Program-made: the position numbers and the translations under genes
The notes under the pieces: generated by a model
The model's input: the letters and a program-made list of their open reading frames with translations, nothing else
What the model was told of the DNA's origin: nothing
The model's database searches: none
Part shown: positions 43,288 through 54,836 of the stretch, one piece after another
Numbering within the stretch: position 1 is the stretch's first letter
Layout of the letters: every line of letters begins with the position of its first letter
From: Chionoecetes opilio
Lineage: Eukaryota > Arthropoda > Malacostraca > Decapoda > Majidae
Direction: 5' to 3'
Length of the DNA: 64,000 nucleotides
Assembly (NCBI GenBank): GCA_016584305.1
Contig: JACEEZ010022900.1
Location: 282,233-346,232 of the forward strand

Positions 43288-43577
43288 GTATTCATCTAGT
43301 TGTATTTTACAGGGCCTGAGCAACGCTCGTATGGCCCTGTCTCCATATCAACATTTATTTGGATCATTCATCCTAGTTCTTAGTGTTGGCCGAAACCACC
43401 ACCCCGGGAGGCGGGTCACAAACCCCCGGCTAACACCCGGTACCCATTCACTGCTGGGTGGACAGGGGCTCGGGTTTTAAGAAGACCGCCCGTCTGTCTT
43501 CGCTCCGCCCGGGGATCAAATCCGGGACTTCTTGGTTGTGAAGCGAGCGTGCTAACCCCTACACTACGGAGTTCCCC
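43288..43577 (-). mobile_element. tRNA-Val-headed SINE, copy A
   Basis: On the - strand the head has CTCCGTAGTGTAGGGGTTAGC (A box) and a B-box-like GATTTGATCCC. The body runs to a TACAACTAGATGAATA end and enters a (CA)n tail. More diverged than copy B. Confidence 0.8.
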
Positions 43578-43640
43578 CTGTGTGTGTGTGTATGTGTGTG
43601 TATGTGTGTGAGTGCGTGTGTGTGCGTGTGCGTGTGTGTT

Positions 43641-43674
<34 letters not shown>
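43578..43674. repeat. TG microsatellite between SINEs
   Basis: (TG)n with TA and CG variants; similar TG tracts lie just outside both SINEs (about 43272-43289 and 43961-43991). Confidence 0.93.
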
Positions 43675-43675
<1 letters not shown>

Positions 43676-43957
43676 ATTCATCTAGTTATATTTTACAGGG
43701 CCAGAGCAATGCTAGTGTGGCCCCGTCTCCATATCAACATTTTTTATCATTCATCCATAGTGCTTTGTGTTGGCCGAAGCCAACACCTCGGAGAGCAGGT
43801 CACAAACCCCGGCTAACACCCGGTACCCATTCACTGCTGGGTGGACAGGGGCTCAGGTATTAAGGAAACAACCCATCTGTTTCCGCTCCGCCCGGGGATC
43901 GAACCCGGGACTTCTCGGTTGTGAACCGAGCGTGCTTCCCTTACACCACGGAGTACC

Positions 43958-43960
<3 letters not shown>
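43675..43960 (-). mobile_element. tRNA-Val-headed SINE, copy B
   Basis: The head folds as an almost complete tRNA: acceptor CTCCG/CGGAG, anticodon arm CTCGG-TTCACAA-CCGAG giving anticodon CAC (Val), T arm CCGGG-TTCGATC-CCCGG. B box GGTTCGATCCC is intact, so pol III transcription is plausible. Followed by the same body and a (CA)n end as copy A. Confidence 0.85.
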
Positions 43961-43992
<32 letters not shown>

Positions 43993-44373
43993 TCGTTCCT
44001 AGTTTATGTGTATGAGGTTTGTATAAATTATAGATGTACGTCTGTCTGTCCACCTGTGTTTCTGTCCGTGTGTCTGCCTCTGTTAATGGATCAATGGATA
44101 AATGAATGAATGAATAAATGAGTGAGTGAATGGTATATGCTTCATTAGTTAGTCCCTTCGCTCACCTCTGTCTGATTACCTGTCTGTCTCTTCATATGTA
44201 TATCTATTATTCATCAGTGTATATTATCAGCCTATATTTTCGTTTTCCGGTCTTTCTTTCTCTCTGTCCATCTGCTTATAATCTCATCTATCTTTTTGTC
44301 TTACACCAATCTATCAGTATTTATGTATCGGTCAATCTACTACTTAATTAAGTATCTATCTGTCTGTAGGTAT

Positions 44374-44959
44374 TGTTATGCCATAATTACAAACTAACTA
44401 GGGGTCAAGGCAAACAGAAACACAAAGTGATCCAGGTTTAACAAAGTTATTTAATTTGTTATAAATAGTCACTATAACCATACCATAACCATACCATAAC
44501 CACCACCACTTAACCTAAGAGTGCTAACTTTAAGTTGCTACCCAGCATGAATACATAGTATACACAGTTAATACAACAGTACAGTTGTGTGAGCTCTACA
44601 CAAATCCTATAAAATAACATAATATATAAAAGGTGGAACAATACTCAAGTGTTGGTTGCGGGGTTACCGCAGGAAGGAGGTCTTCACTTCACGACGTCCA
44701 AAACCAGTCTGCCTACTTCCATGGGTTCAGCGTTCACGAACCTTTCTGACACGTCAGCCACCATACGTCATCATCATGACACGTCAGCGATAATTAATCA
44801 TTAACAATTATCCTTATAATTACATATCTTAGAATTACCTAGAAATCAATATTACCACACACAATAATAATACCAAATAGAATTACATATATAATAAACA
44901 TACATTTAATAATAATAGAAAATAGACATTTTAAGGGGGAACCATAACATACCATAACA
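44374..44959. mobile_element. Solo LTR (LTR family 3)
   Basis: 586 bp starting TGTTATGCC and ending CCATAACA (TGTTATG inverted ends). Flanked by a 4-bp duplication GTAT (44370-44373, 44960-44963). Interior AT-rich with CCATAA repeats. Not related to LTR families 1 or 2. Confidence 0.65.
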
Positions 44960-44966
44960 GTATGTA

Positions 44967-45845
44967 CAGGGAAGTCCTGTTATACGAGCATTCGGTATAC
45001 GAGAAATCAATGATACGAGCTGAGTAAATTAGGGTCTATTTTCAATATACGAGATCGAAGATCCAATGCTACGACATTCAAACTGGGGTGAGTAAGATTA
45101 CCAAGTTCAAAATGCGCGCCCTACCACGTATGCATCTGGGCTGTATGATGATGTACAATGATTCAGATGCGCAGAGACGAGTTTATGGGCAGTGGAAGAG
45201 GTCTGCGCACCCCGAGTAAATTAGGGTCTATTTTCAAAATACGAGATCGAAAATCCAATGCTACGACATTCAAACATTGTGTTTGTTATAGTTTTGTAGA
45301 GGTCCCAAGGTTGGGGCCGCACACCTGGCTATTTACCCCTAAAGGTCAGGCCGCACACCTGGCTAATTACCCTTCAGGTCACGCCTTGCTTGGGGTGACA
45401 TGACTTGGGTCAACCAAAATCCCCCTTTGTCCAGCCCGGGAGTCCTGTATTCACTGTTACCTACCAACCACTACTGTGAGAGGAACACAGGGAGAGGAGG
45501 AGTGGTGTTCCTCTCACTGTAGTGGTTGGTAGGTAACTGACTGAGTGAATACAGGACTCCCGGTGGAAAAAGGGGGATTTTGGTTGCCCCCCAGTCAGGC
45601 CCCCCAAGCAAGGCGGCCCTTAAGGGTTTTTAGCCAGGGTGCACCCTGACCTTTGGGGGAAATTAGCCAGGTGTGGGGCCCCCAACCCTTGGGACCACTA
45701 CAGTTTATTTTAGCTTGAAAAAATGTTTTAAATTTGGGCCCGGGAAACCCAAAACCCTTTAATTTTACCATTAGTTTTGATTTGCTATACAAATTTTTTT
45801 GTTTTACGTTATGTCAGGTGGAACCTAATGCTCGTATCTTCGGGC
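44967..45845. mobile_element. pogo/Tigger-like sequence in inverted arrangement
   Basis: Starts after TA with CAGGGAAGTCCTGTTATACG and repeated ATACGAG words, the style of pogo termini. A TACGAGCATTAGG block reappears inverted near 45825. A 55-bp segment (GAGTAAATTAGGGTCTATTT...) is duplicated directly at about 45024 and 45212. The centre is a large imperfect palindrome. No transposase frame. Confidence 0.5.
45300..45710. repeat. Imperfect palindrome, about 400 bp
   Basis: The left arm (GTCCCAAGGTTGGGGCC through ACCTACCAACCACTAC) is mirrored on the right around about 45497. The right arm carries many extra or missing bases in homopolymers compared with the left. Confidence 0.8.
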
Positions 45846-45849
45846 CCCT

Positions 45850-47290
45850 TTTTTTTTTTTAAAAAAATTTTAATAATTAAAAAATAAATATATATATATT
45901 TTTTCAGAGGTGATCCGGCAAACGAAAATCAATTTCTGCAAACGCTTCCCCGCATAACCTAACCTTTATTTTCCGAAACCGCAAGTTTGCAAATTTATTG
46001 TAATTGCATTTCCGCAACCGCAAGCCGCATTCCACTCCCCAATTACCTAATATTTTCAGGCTGTGCAAAAAACAAAATGTTAAACACTTTGAAATGTAGT
46101 AAATAAAGGTATTATTTATTTTAAACCACTGATGGCAATTTAATTAATGTACGTAGTATTTGTCGTATTTTTATATTACCCTCAGTGCCCCATATTTTTA
46201 GCCCTCTTTACACCTCTTCCTCATTTTTTCCCCCTCTACACCCGGTTCAAGCTTCTAATTTTTGATGTAAACAATGATGTAAAAATTACAAACTTGTTCT
46301 ATTATATCTTTTTTCCCAAAACCTAAAAAAAACCCACAAGATGACAAGAACTCAGCTTCTTTTATTGACCAAATTTTGGACTAAAAACCTACAAAACTAC
46401 CATTTATGGGGTGCATTTTTCATTATAAGCGATAATTTTTCCAGTTTTTAGCCATTTGCCATCCTAACCAAAAACTCAATACTGTCAAACAAAAAATTTA
46501 AAAAAGAGAATTATAGTAACGATTCAGTCAAAAAATTTCAATTAAAATTGTAAAATTATAGGGGGGGAATTGATTTTATATCAAATGTAAATGAGTTTTT
46601 TGATATTTATATGAAAAATTTTTTATTATATAAAAATTTTCCAAATCAAGAAAAAAGATCAAAGAAAAAAATTCCAAAAAACCAAAATTTCTGCAGCATC
46701 AAAAACTCTATTGACAAGAATAGGCCAAAAATTTTATGCAAGGGGGCCCCTTAAAAAATATGATTTCCCATTTAAGAAATATCGAAATATTTTAACATTG
46801 TGATAAAAAACAGCGAAAAAAACTATTAAAATCATAATTAGGAAGGATCGGGGGGAAAAAAAAAATATGGAAAATTATAAATGATTAATAGGAAAAGTTG
46901 AAAAAATTATCAGATTTATTTCTGTCACAAGGAAAGTCTTTTCGTAGCTTTTAAATAGAAATAATTTAATGAATTTTTCTGAAATGTTACCAAAAATTTA
47001 GCACAGTTTTTAGAGGAAATCCTTTTTATTGAGTTTTTACCCCAACCCCCTTTTTTTTTTCATTTTATTTTGGGCCCTAAAACACCCCATGAAATCAAAG
47101 TGTAATTTCTAACTTAAGGGTTACAGCCCTTTGGTTATGATGTGGAACTGAAAGTAACAAACCCTGAAAGAAAAAATCTCCATTTCGGAATACTAATAAA
47201 CAAATCATTTGAAGGGATGTTTTTCCAGACTTTTGAGACTGAAGAGTGTTCCAGTTTATAAAAAAGGTGATGTTCAATTTTTTAAAATTA
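45850..47290. other. AT-rich, homopolymer-rich sequence without recognised gene
   Basis: Many 5-10 base runs of A, T, C and G. No credible frame on either strand. Confidence 0.6.
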
Positions 47291-48545
47291 CAACCTATTC
47301 ATTCTTCCCCCCATAAGTAAGTTTTGAAAAGATTTTTGAAAATTAGATTAATAAATTTATTTAACAAAAATTATTTTAACAGATGATCAGATGGGTCTCG
47401 ACCTAAATATTAATAAAACTCGCAGAACCACCTTTGCCAAAACATATATAATGCAATAATAGTAAAATGTATAAAATTAACTATTTTTTGTGATTTTTTA
47501 AAAGCTTTTGATACTATTAATCACTCCATTTTTTTAAAGAAACAATGATTTCGGTATTCGGGGACCAGTCTTAAGGGTTTTAAAAGTTATCTCAGCGATG
47601 GGGAAAACCAGTTTACAGCCCTTTATAGAGTGCATCGTCGACAAAATCTTATTTGGGGTGTGCCACAAGATCTGCCCTAGGACCATTTTATTTTAATTTA
47701 ATAAATACATACTCTTGTCCCAAAAAATTTTAAAATTTTTTATTTTTTTGCTGAGCCCTCCCCTTTTTTACAGGGAAGGTTTTAAAGATCAAGAAATAAA
47801 ATAAAACACGAATTGTACATGTGCAAATTTGGTTAAAATGTAACAATTAACTTTAAATATCAATAAAACCACTGTAGCGTCACACATGACACACACAAAA
47901 GAAAAACAAATAAAAAAATTTGATAATCTATTTTTAAAAGGGGTAAAAGAAGCTAATTCCCTTGGATTTGTTATTGATGCAAGCAAAGAGGAAAACACCA
48001 TAGAAAATGTAAAAAATAATTTCAAAAAATTAGGTTAATATATAAATACGAAACCATTGTAATATTGAAATTTTAAGACAATTTTTTTCATTAGCATATC
48101 CATATTTTTTGTATTTTAGCTATCGGGGGTGGGGCATATAAAAATTATTGATAAAACTTTTTGAAAATCAAAAAAAAATATTGCAAATGTCCAAGTAATC
48201 GGTATGACCCACAAGTCCATCTTTCGTGAGTTGAAAACTTCAAAATACATGATATTATCGACATCAGACAAACTTTTGTTTATAAGCTTTGAATAATACA
48301 AAATGAGGGGTTTTCAGCCCCACAACGCAAAAGATAAAAACAGACGAACCAATATCTCAAACTTCCTTTGTGTAGAACCCCCATGCTCAAAAGGTTCTAC
48401 TGGGGGAAACAAAATGTGGAAAAAACTCCCGATGATGTAAGGAAAAAAGAATTAAATCCATTTAAACGCAAAAAAAGAAAATTTGAAAAGAACTATTAAA
48501 AAATTTTTATATTATTATAATTTTGATTTATATAATTAATGTGAA
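47290..48545 (+). pseudogene. Degenerate CR1/L2-like LINE RT and 3' end
   Basis: In shifting frames: FDTINHSIFLKK (KAFDTI block, about 47505-47540), GTSLKGFKSYLSDGENQF (about 47560-47610), a WGVPQDLP remnant of GVPQGS, YFLYFSYRGWG thumb text near 48100, and KMWKKLPDDVRKKELNPFKRKKR, the C-terminal signature, at 48412-48490. The catalytic FADD box is not visible. Nearly every block boundary is a homopolymer. Confidence 0.65.
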
Positions 48546-48870
48546 ATTATCATTTATCTCGTTATCAGTATATTAATGGGGAAAAAAATTTTGTTGAGTT
48601 GGTCTGACACTTGTTATTAAAATAATTTTTTGGGGCTGAATCCAAAAAAGATTCAGTTTTTCTCTATCACGTCAAGTTTTTTAACTGTAGGATTTTCGTT
48701 TTTTAAAAAAAAGAAAAATATGTACATAACATAACAGTTTATTTATAAAAGTTTCAAAGTTTAAATACAAAGAAAAATGAAAGAAATAGGGGATGAAAGA
48801 ATGTTTATTTAAAAATTATCATGTTTTAGAAAGGATAAAGGTAAAAAAAAATTTACGTTTTAGTTTTTCT
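48546..48870. other. AT-rich spacer
   Basis: No frame. Contains ACGTCAAGTTTTTT (about 48671), whose inverse occurs near 50800 on the other side of the orphan gene; possible remnant of terminal inverted repeats. Confidence 0.4.
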
Positions 48871-50470
48871 GGGTGGGTTTAAATGAGGGGCTACGCGTTG
48901 AGCTCCAAAAAAGTCAGCCCTCATATGCACACCCATCTACCCCGGTAACGTTCTTCCATAACTTCAAATCTTTGGGGAAAAGTTCACCTTTTTTTGTCGT
49001 ACAGCACCCAAAATTTTTCCGGAAAGTTTGGGAAGATGGGTATGCAAAAATGTTTTAATACTATGTTTTGAACCCCGGCTTTGTAGCCTCCAATAGTTTC
49101 TAACAATTTTTTGGTAAATTTCTTTGCCGTGTATTTTCCCAAAAAAGTTCTTACGACGTCTTTGAAGATAGCCCAAACATTCTTTTTAAGGTCTGAATAG
49201 TACCCTTTTAAATGTTATCTTTGATGACTGTCGAATTTGTGGGGCCCTCAAACCCCCGGCCTTGATTTTTTCAATTGACGTCCGGAAATGCCAAGTGATG
49301 TACTTCAAACGTCGCCATCAGTTGACAATGCTTTTACAAATTTTCATGAGACCTAGTTTTATGTGCAGGTGGGAATATTATTTCTTCCTGTCAAAAAGTG
49401 GCGTCAAAGTAGGATCTCCAGGTTTAAGATCAGACTCGAGGGCCCAAATTTGTTGAACCCAAACTTCCTCGAGCTCTGCATCCCCCATACAGAGAAAACA
49501 GGGATACTTTGGTTCCACGTTGTTGACCAAGAAGAAAAGGGCACCATTTTTAAAGGTCAACAAATATCCCAAATTTTGTTTGTCATATTGCAATAACTCA
49601 AGACTCTCTTTTCATTCCATATTTTTACGAAACAGACCGAATGCCCAATAGGGGCTGCGCCAAACAAATTTCCCTTTTTTAGAAGGCACACTTTAAGCTC
49701 CGTTTGACTATCAATAAAAATCGCCATTATTTTTATTTTAGATGAAAGCCCTTTTTCCCTTTAGTAAAACCCGGAATGTTATGGCAAAAAAACAAAAACC
49801 CCTGGGCCCTTCGAAAATATGCCCCAAAAAGACTTCTTGGTTCGAAAGAGATATTCACTCCTTGTTCAAGTTTTTTTTCTCGTTTCAGTCTTTTACTAGT
49901 TTTTTGAAGCTTTTTTTGGGTAGGCCCCAAACAGGCTAAATCATTCAACTCGTGTGATCAAATCCCTACGAACTGAACCTCGTGAATGTCAAAAATTTCA
50001 TCATTCTGTCATGGTTTTCAAAATCATCAGATCTTTAGAGGAGGAGGTTTTTTGAAAACTGGCACTGGAATTTTAGCTGAATAGGATTGGTCTTATGCGA
50101 CGGTAGATTAGGATATTCTTTTTCTTTTATTTTTTTGTTTAAAAAATGAGTTTTCACTAAACAAAAAATAAAGTCTGTGGAATGATCTTTTTGCTCTCGC
50201 CAAACCATGGGGGGACCAAAAACCAACTTTTACGTGTTCCTTTTGGGCCACATCCGTAATCTTCGCACACGCTTGCACCTTTTTTGAGGGGCCCCTAGTT
50301 TTTTGATCACCCCAGTTTTACTTTGAATATGCGAAATATGCTTGTTTTACAAATACGCGATGCTTGCCCTTTGATTTGGAATGGTGAAACTACCCCCATA
50401 TATAGCAGAAGGATCAGGGTTTTTAGGCATTTACGACGAGACGTAGCAGGGGCAGACATGATCTGAAACA
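48870..50470 (-). pseudogene. Frameshifted orphan arthropod gene (Cys-rich N-terminus, uncharacterised family)
   Basis: From right to left: MSAPATSRRKCLK at about 50460, a GGSFTIPNQRASI stretch, LRMWPK, then PPMVWREQKDHSTDFIFC and YPNLPSHKTNPI (50226-50090). After a gap: NVEPKYPCFLC (about 49520), LHIKLGLMKI (about 49350), IKAGGLRAPQIR, NVWAIFKDVVRTFLGKYTAKKF (about 49160), and VMEERYRGRW near 48930. I recognise these blocks, in this order, as a family found in many copies in arthropod and cnidarian assemblies with no known function; copy number suggests a mobile element. At least eight frameshifts, mostly at homopolymers. No function is claimed. Confidence 0.55.
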
Positions 50471-50519
50471 AAAGAAATATATACCTTGTAAAAAAAAACA
50501 CTAACTGGAAAAAGTTACA

Positions 50520-51900
50520 ACTTTTAAAAAAAAAAAAACCCGCATAAAAGAAATGAAATTACAATGGTATGTTGTTACAAGTTAAAAGAAAACCATAACA
50601 AAACCTCCTAATTTACATCCCGCTTTCTGTTTCAGAATTTTATAGTCTGCCCTTTTGGGGCGCAACCCCCCCACCGCCTGTCTCAATTGTAACTGCACAA
50701 AAAAATTTCCAATAGCTCTCGATGGTCAAATCGTAATCAGCTGGAAATTTTACTAAGCTCACAAGTGGAATTTTTCTTATCTGGAGGGTAAGGTGGAGAA
50801 AAAACTTGACGTCTAGAAAAAAACGATACAGTTTTGGAAAACAGCATGCAAAATTTTTGTCAAATAACTCAAAAATTAACTCAACAATTTTTTTTCTTCA
50901 AAAAGTTCCCCCGTGTTTTGATGAGTTGTTATGGTAGAAGCCGTTTTTTTATATTTTAAAATTTCTTATTAAATTTTTTACTTTAATTTATTAAATTAAG
51001 TATATATTCAGTAGGGAAATTAATTTATTAATTTAATTTGTTTTTTTATTGTAAATTAGAAATTTGGCCGTCATACACCTACATCTGTGACCTCTTATAA
51101 TAGATAAAGCCATAAAAGAGTTACGATCAATGGACAAAGGGTTTGAATTTTTTCTACATGTATAATAACTTGATAATATAAGGCCAAAAAATTCAATTTT
51201 CAATCAATCATCAAGGGTTTTCCCCTCAATGATCAACTTAATTTAGGGGGGCTTCATTGAAATTTGAAATTGGCTGTGTTTCTCTGAGAGTCTTTCACGA
51301 TAAAAAATTGTACGCAGTATACTTTGCCGATTTTTAAGACGGTTGGATTATTACTATTTTTTTCATGGAGATTTTTGATTAAAAAAAGGGGCATTTTTTG
51401 TAAACTTTAATTTCTATCTCCTTCCTCATAAATGATCGTATGTAAACTTGCTTTATACCACTCAAGATCAATAATTTCTCTACATTTATGAGGATTATTT
51501 CAGCTGTTGCCGCGAAATTGGGATTTTGGCCTTTTTTGTGTGTGTTGACCTTTTTTACTTTTTCTTTTTCTTTTCGATTTTTTTTACTATGAAAATACTT
51601 GCAAGATTGCCCATTGCATTCTTCTATGTAATGCTACAATCAGATTGTAAATAAATCTAACCGTTTTTAAGGACTTATAAACTATTCACGACTAATGCGG
51701 GGAAAAAATATGAGCAATTAAAGATTATCATTATTTGTCTTACTGATCTACAGTAACTTAATTAAATAATATCCCAGACATCTCTGATTTGTATTTATAC
51801 TATTAATTAACAACCATTTTAGATAATTTGTCACCTATTCCACTCCTTTTTAAAAGGATATTAGGCACTCAAAGGTACGGGAATCATAAAAGCGACACCC
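50520..51900. other. AT-rich, homopolymer-rich sequence without recognised gene
   Basis: Contains several A/T runs and short direct words. No frame above 80 codons is convincing. Confidence 0.55.
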
Positions 51901-51948
51901 TTCTTTTTTCGCCAATTTGCTGCTTATTATTTTCCAGCCTCGTATGCG

Positions 51949-52480
51949 TCACTCTCCTAGCTCCTCCTGGGATTTCTTTTCAACCTTGCTCTTCTTCCTA
52001 TTCTTCGCTGGAGGTGTTGATGACTTCTTCTTTGTCTTCAAGTCCTTCCTTCGAAGGGAAGCGAGGAGATGGGGCGAGTTGAGAAAACCCAGATAACAGG
52101 GAAAGGAGGAGTGACTGTGACCAAAATGATGTTCCAGGATGGTGGCTTGAGACACTAAGATGGTCCTGTACAATCCTGCAAACTTGTCTTTGGAGACCTT
52201 CTTCCAAACTTTGGAATGGAGGCTTTCATTAAGGTTTTGGATCCTCCCTCTGAGGCACTTGCGTAGGAGGTCAGGTTTGGTCAGGTCCCGATACACAGAC
52301 TTGATGAGTCAAGCTTCTCCTGTGGTAGTTGGGTAAGGCAGAGCTTGTTCTCGCTGTATGGTGCAGGCTCGTCCTTTTTAGCTTCTGCGCGTTTCACCCA
52401 GCACCAGGAAGACTCTCCCTTGGGGCAAAGATCGTGCTGGCTGCTTTCCTTGACTGAGGTAGAAAAAGCTTACTATTTCA
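51949..52480 (-). pseudogene. Transposase-like C-terminal fragment (NESLH-motif family)
   Basis: A clean 115-residue - strand frame (52296-51949) reads YRDLTKPDLLRKCLRG, QNLNESLHSKVWKKVSKDKFAG and ends in a Lys-rich tail. Upstream in another frame is an RAEAKKDEPAPYSEN-like segment that normally precedes it. The LLxRCLxGxxQNxNESLHxxxW block is typical of a large transposase-like family in invertebrates, possibly the Mutator-like group (from memory, not checked). The catalytic N-terminal region is absent. Confidence 0.5.
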
Positions 52481-52529
52481 TCTCACAAGGCACTTATCTG
52501 AAGGATTTTTTCATTATTTTGCTCCTATA

Positions 52530-54075
52530 GTAAGAAAAAAAGAATTGTGGGAGGGGTGTAGAGAACATGTGCGCGGTTGTTGTGGCCCCGGGTATTCAAA
52601 TTCGCGCGGGGTATTGGGCTTTAAATTGGCATTTTAACTGTGTTAAAATGTTCAGATCGATACAAAAGTTTACCCTCGTATTCCTCTAGCCTACCGGTTT
52701 TTTCTGGGACAATACGTAAGAAAACTATTTTATTTAGCTTAACTAGCCTTAAGTGCAAAGAAAGGGGCAATAATTAGTATATGTACTCTGCACTCCAAAA
52801 TACGTTTCAATGATATGAAATCAGGCCTCCAGTCCTCACTTCAAACTCGTCACTCTCAGTCTCTCAAAACTGTCAGAGGTTAGACTCGCTCTTTTGGCCT
52901 TTATGACGTCCGACCACTGGGAAGTCTCTCCACGGCTCAGAGCTGGGATAGCCGTTTGTACGTTAACAAACGCATCAACCCAGGCAAGGGGTACTTTAGC
53001 TAATGATGTGAATAGGTTTCCAGGATTAGGTTCACAAGTACTGTACAGGTATATAACTAAAGGACGTGTCCTTTTTTCAGAATGTAAAAAACATCCTTTC
53101 CGTGTTACCATGAGTTGTGAGGTTAAAGTAATCGTCCAAACCATTTCATCATTCCTGATTTAATGCAATCAAATCATAGCCATTAACGAGTATATCAACA
53201 ATACGTCGTCACTTTTTGTATCCAGTCAGCCGTTTTTAAATAATCCGCAATCAAAATCTGCAAATTCCCCGAGTTTTCAAAACGCTCTCAAGGTTTGCAG
53301 ACGCTCATGCTCAGGCTCGGTGACGTAGCATCAGGGAGGCTCATCTTCCCGCGCTTGATCAGAGGCACGTAAACACAGAGATAAATATAGTACTTGAAGA
53401 TATTTGGGTGTTTCTGATAGATTTTTTTTGCTATATGCCACATGCATGCATCCTTTATGGGTGCAGCAAGACAGCTGTGCCTTTCGAGAAAAGTTTGCAC
53501 ACGGAAAGGAGTGGCGTGTGTAGGGTGATACACGCCTATAGTGTGTTGGGGCGAGCAGTTGTGTTGAGAAACGGTGTGTAGTGGGGTACACATCGGGTGA
53601 AAGACTGGGTGAGTGTGCAGCGTGACTAGTCGCCTACCCAGTGTGTGGGGTTGGGACGACGAGTGTGAGGTGAACCTGTGTACACGGGTGTGCTGGACAC
53701 GGGCGGCGCACCCCCCCCCCGTAAAACAGTGACTCAGTCCAACACCATACCAGACCAGGTGGCCCTGTTAGACAGGGACGCCAGGACTGGCAGCAGCGGT
53801 GGACCACCACGACTATGAGGCTTTGCCTCTTAACAAGACCAAGTAAACCAAGTAAACCAGTTGTGGAGTGGGCGTGCCCTGTGGTGAGAGACCCTGTGGT
53901 GGTGTGGCTGTCACACTTTCTGCCTTCCCGCCCGCATATTTTCCAACTCTATGCTGTAGTTAATGCTAGTATGTGGTTTCAGAGTAATGACGTTTGACTG
54001 TAGCTCCAAAACTAACCATAGGATTTTCTCGAAAGTACCTTCATTGTGATTCCCACACACGCATGGTTTAACCTT
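52530..54075. other. No confident gene
   Basis: Two - strand open frames of about 100 codons (52836-53144, 53288-53593) have no recognised motif. Could contain exons of the gene whose first exon is at 54082-54320, but no matching continuation was found. Confidence 0.4.
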
Positions 54076-54081
54076 ATTTAC

Positions 54082-54320
54082 CAATCCATGTTTTGGAGAA
54101 GTGCCAGGTCCTCCTGCTGAACCTCAGGCTCTGCTAACACCTGTTCATCCACCTCGTACTCGGGGTCAAACATATAGGATCCCATGACAATCTGAGGTTC
54201 GTTTTCCTCATAGTATACGCGACCAGCGTCATTTCTTTCTGTGTCAGATTGAGCATCGTACTCTAAATCTGTCACAGCGACAGATTCACTGTCTGACACC
54301 GAAGTACAATCGCTCATCAT
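54082..54320 (-). CDS. Acidic N-terminal coding exon of unidentified gene
   Basis: Begins MMSDCTSVSDSESV and is rich in Asp, Glu and Ser over 79 codons, with a GSYMFDPEYEVDEQ core. It ends QNMDW across a donor-like ATTG|GTAAATAAG (exon end 54082). An acidic leader with YMFEP-like words and a closing DW before a Cys-rich exon recalls proteins with a P2X7-type C-terminal zinc domain. This is a tentative memory-based likeness, and the Cys-rich exon was not found. Base composition here is normal and the frame is clean, unlike 45.9-51.7 kb. Confidence 0.4.
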
Positions 54321-54836
54321 AACATTTGCCGACAGGTGTCAGACAGAGTGTCTGCGGGGTCCCTGTTCTGACGTCATCAATAACAGTCGTAGCCCTGTTG
54401 GAGGGAAGATTTTTTTTTCGCGCGCTTTTACAAAAGTCGTGTTTTTACGGAAATAAGGCCTGGAAATCAATTATTTTTGGTGGATTAGGTGTTTTGAATC
54501 ACATTCAACATAATTCGGCAAAAAAAAATGGGTCTGGACGATTACTTTAACTGTTCCTTTTATTAGAAGGGTAAATTAGGCCTACCCTTTTTACCAAGCA
54601 CCTTGTCTGAGCCCGTCCCTTATACACACCGCCAATACTTCGCGGAGGCGAGAAATAGGTGACTTATATTATAGTAGATAATAAGAGTGAAGCCAGAATG
54701 GGGGAGTCTTGCACCCTCTTCCTTGCTTCCCTCTTTCTTACAGGCCTCCCTCTCCTTCGATGAGAGAGATGATGAGGTGAAGGGGAAGAGAGATGTTAGG
54801 TGAAAAGCAGAATGATAAAACTGTGTCCGGCGTAGC

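Noticed and set aside
43890..43960. Candidate functional tRNA-Val(CAC) gene
   Set aside because: The cloverleaf is good, but it is the head of a SINE with a body and a sister copy, so it is not annotated as a tRNA gene.
45300..45710. Perfectly conserved regulatory palindrome
   Set aside because: Arms are imperfect with homopolymer differences; better explained by inverted pogo-like fragments or sequence error.
52836..53593. Two - strand frames of about 100 codons
   Set aside because: No recognised motif, no splice evidence, and they do not continue the 54082-54320 exon convincingly.
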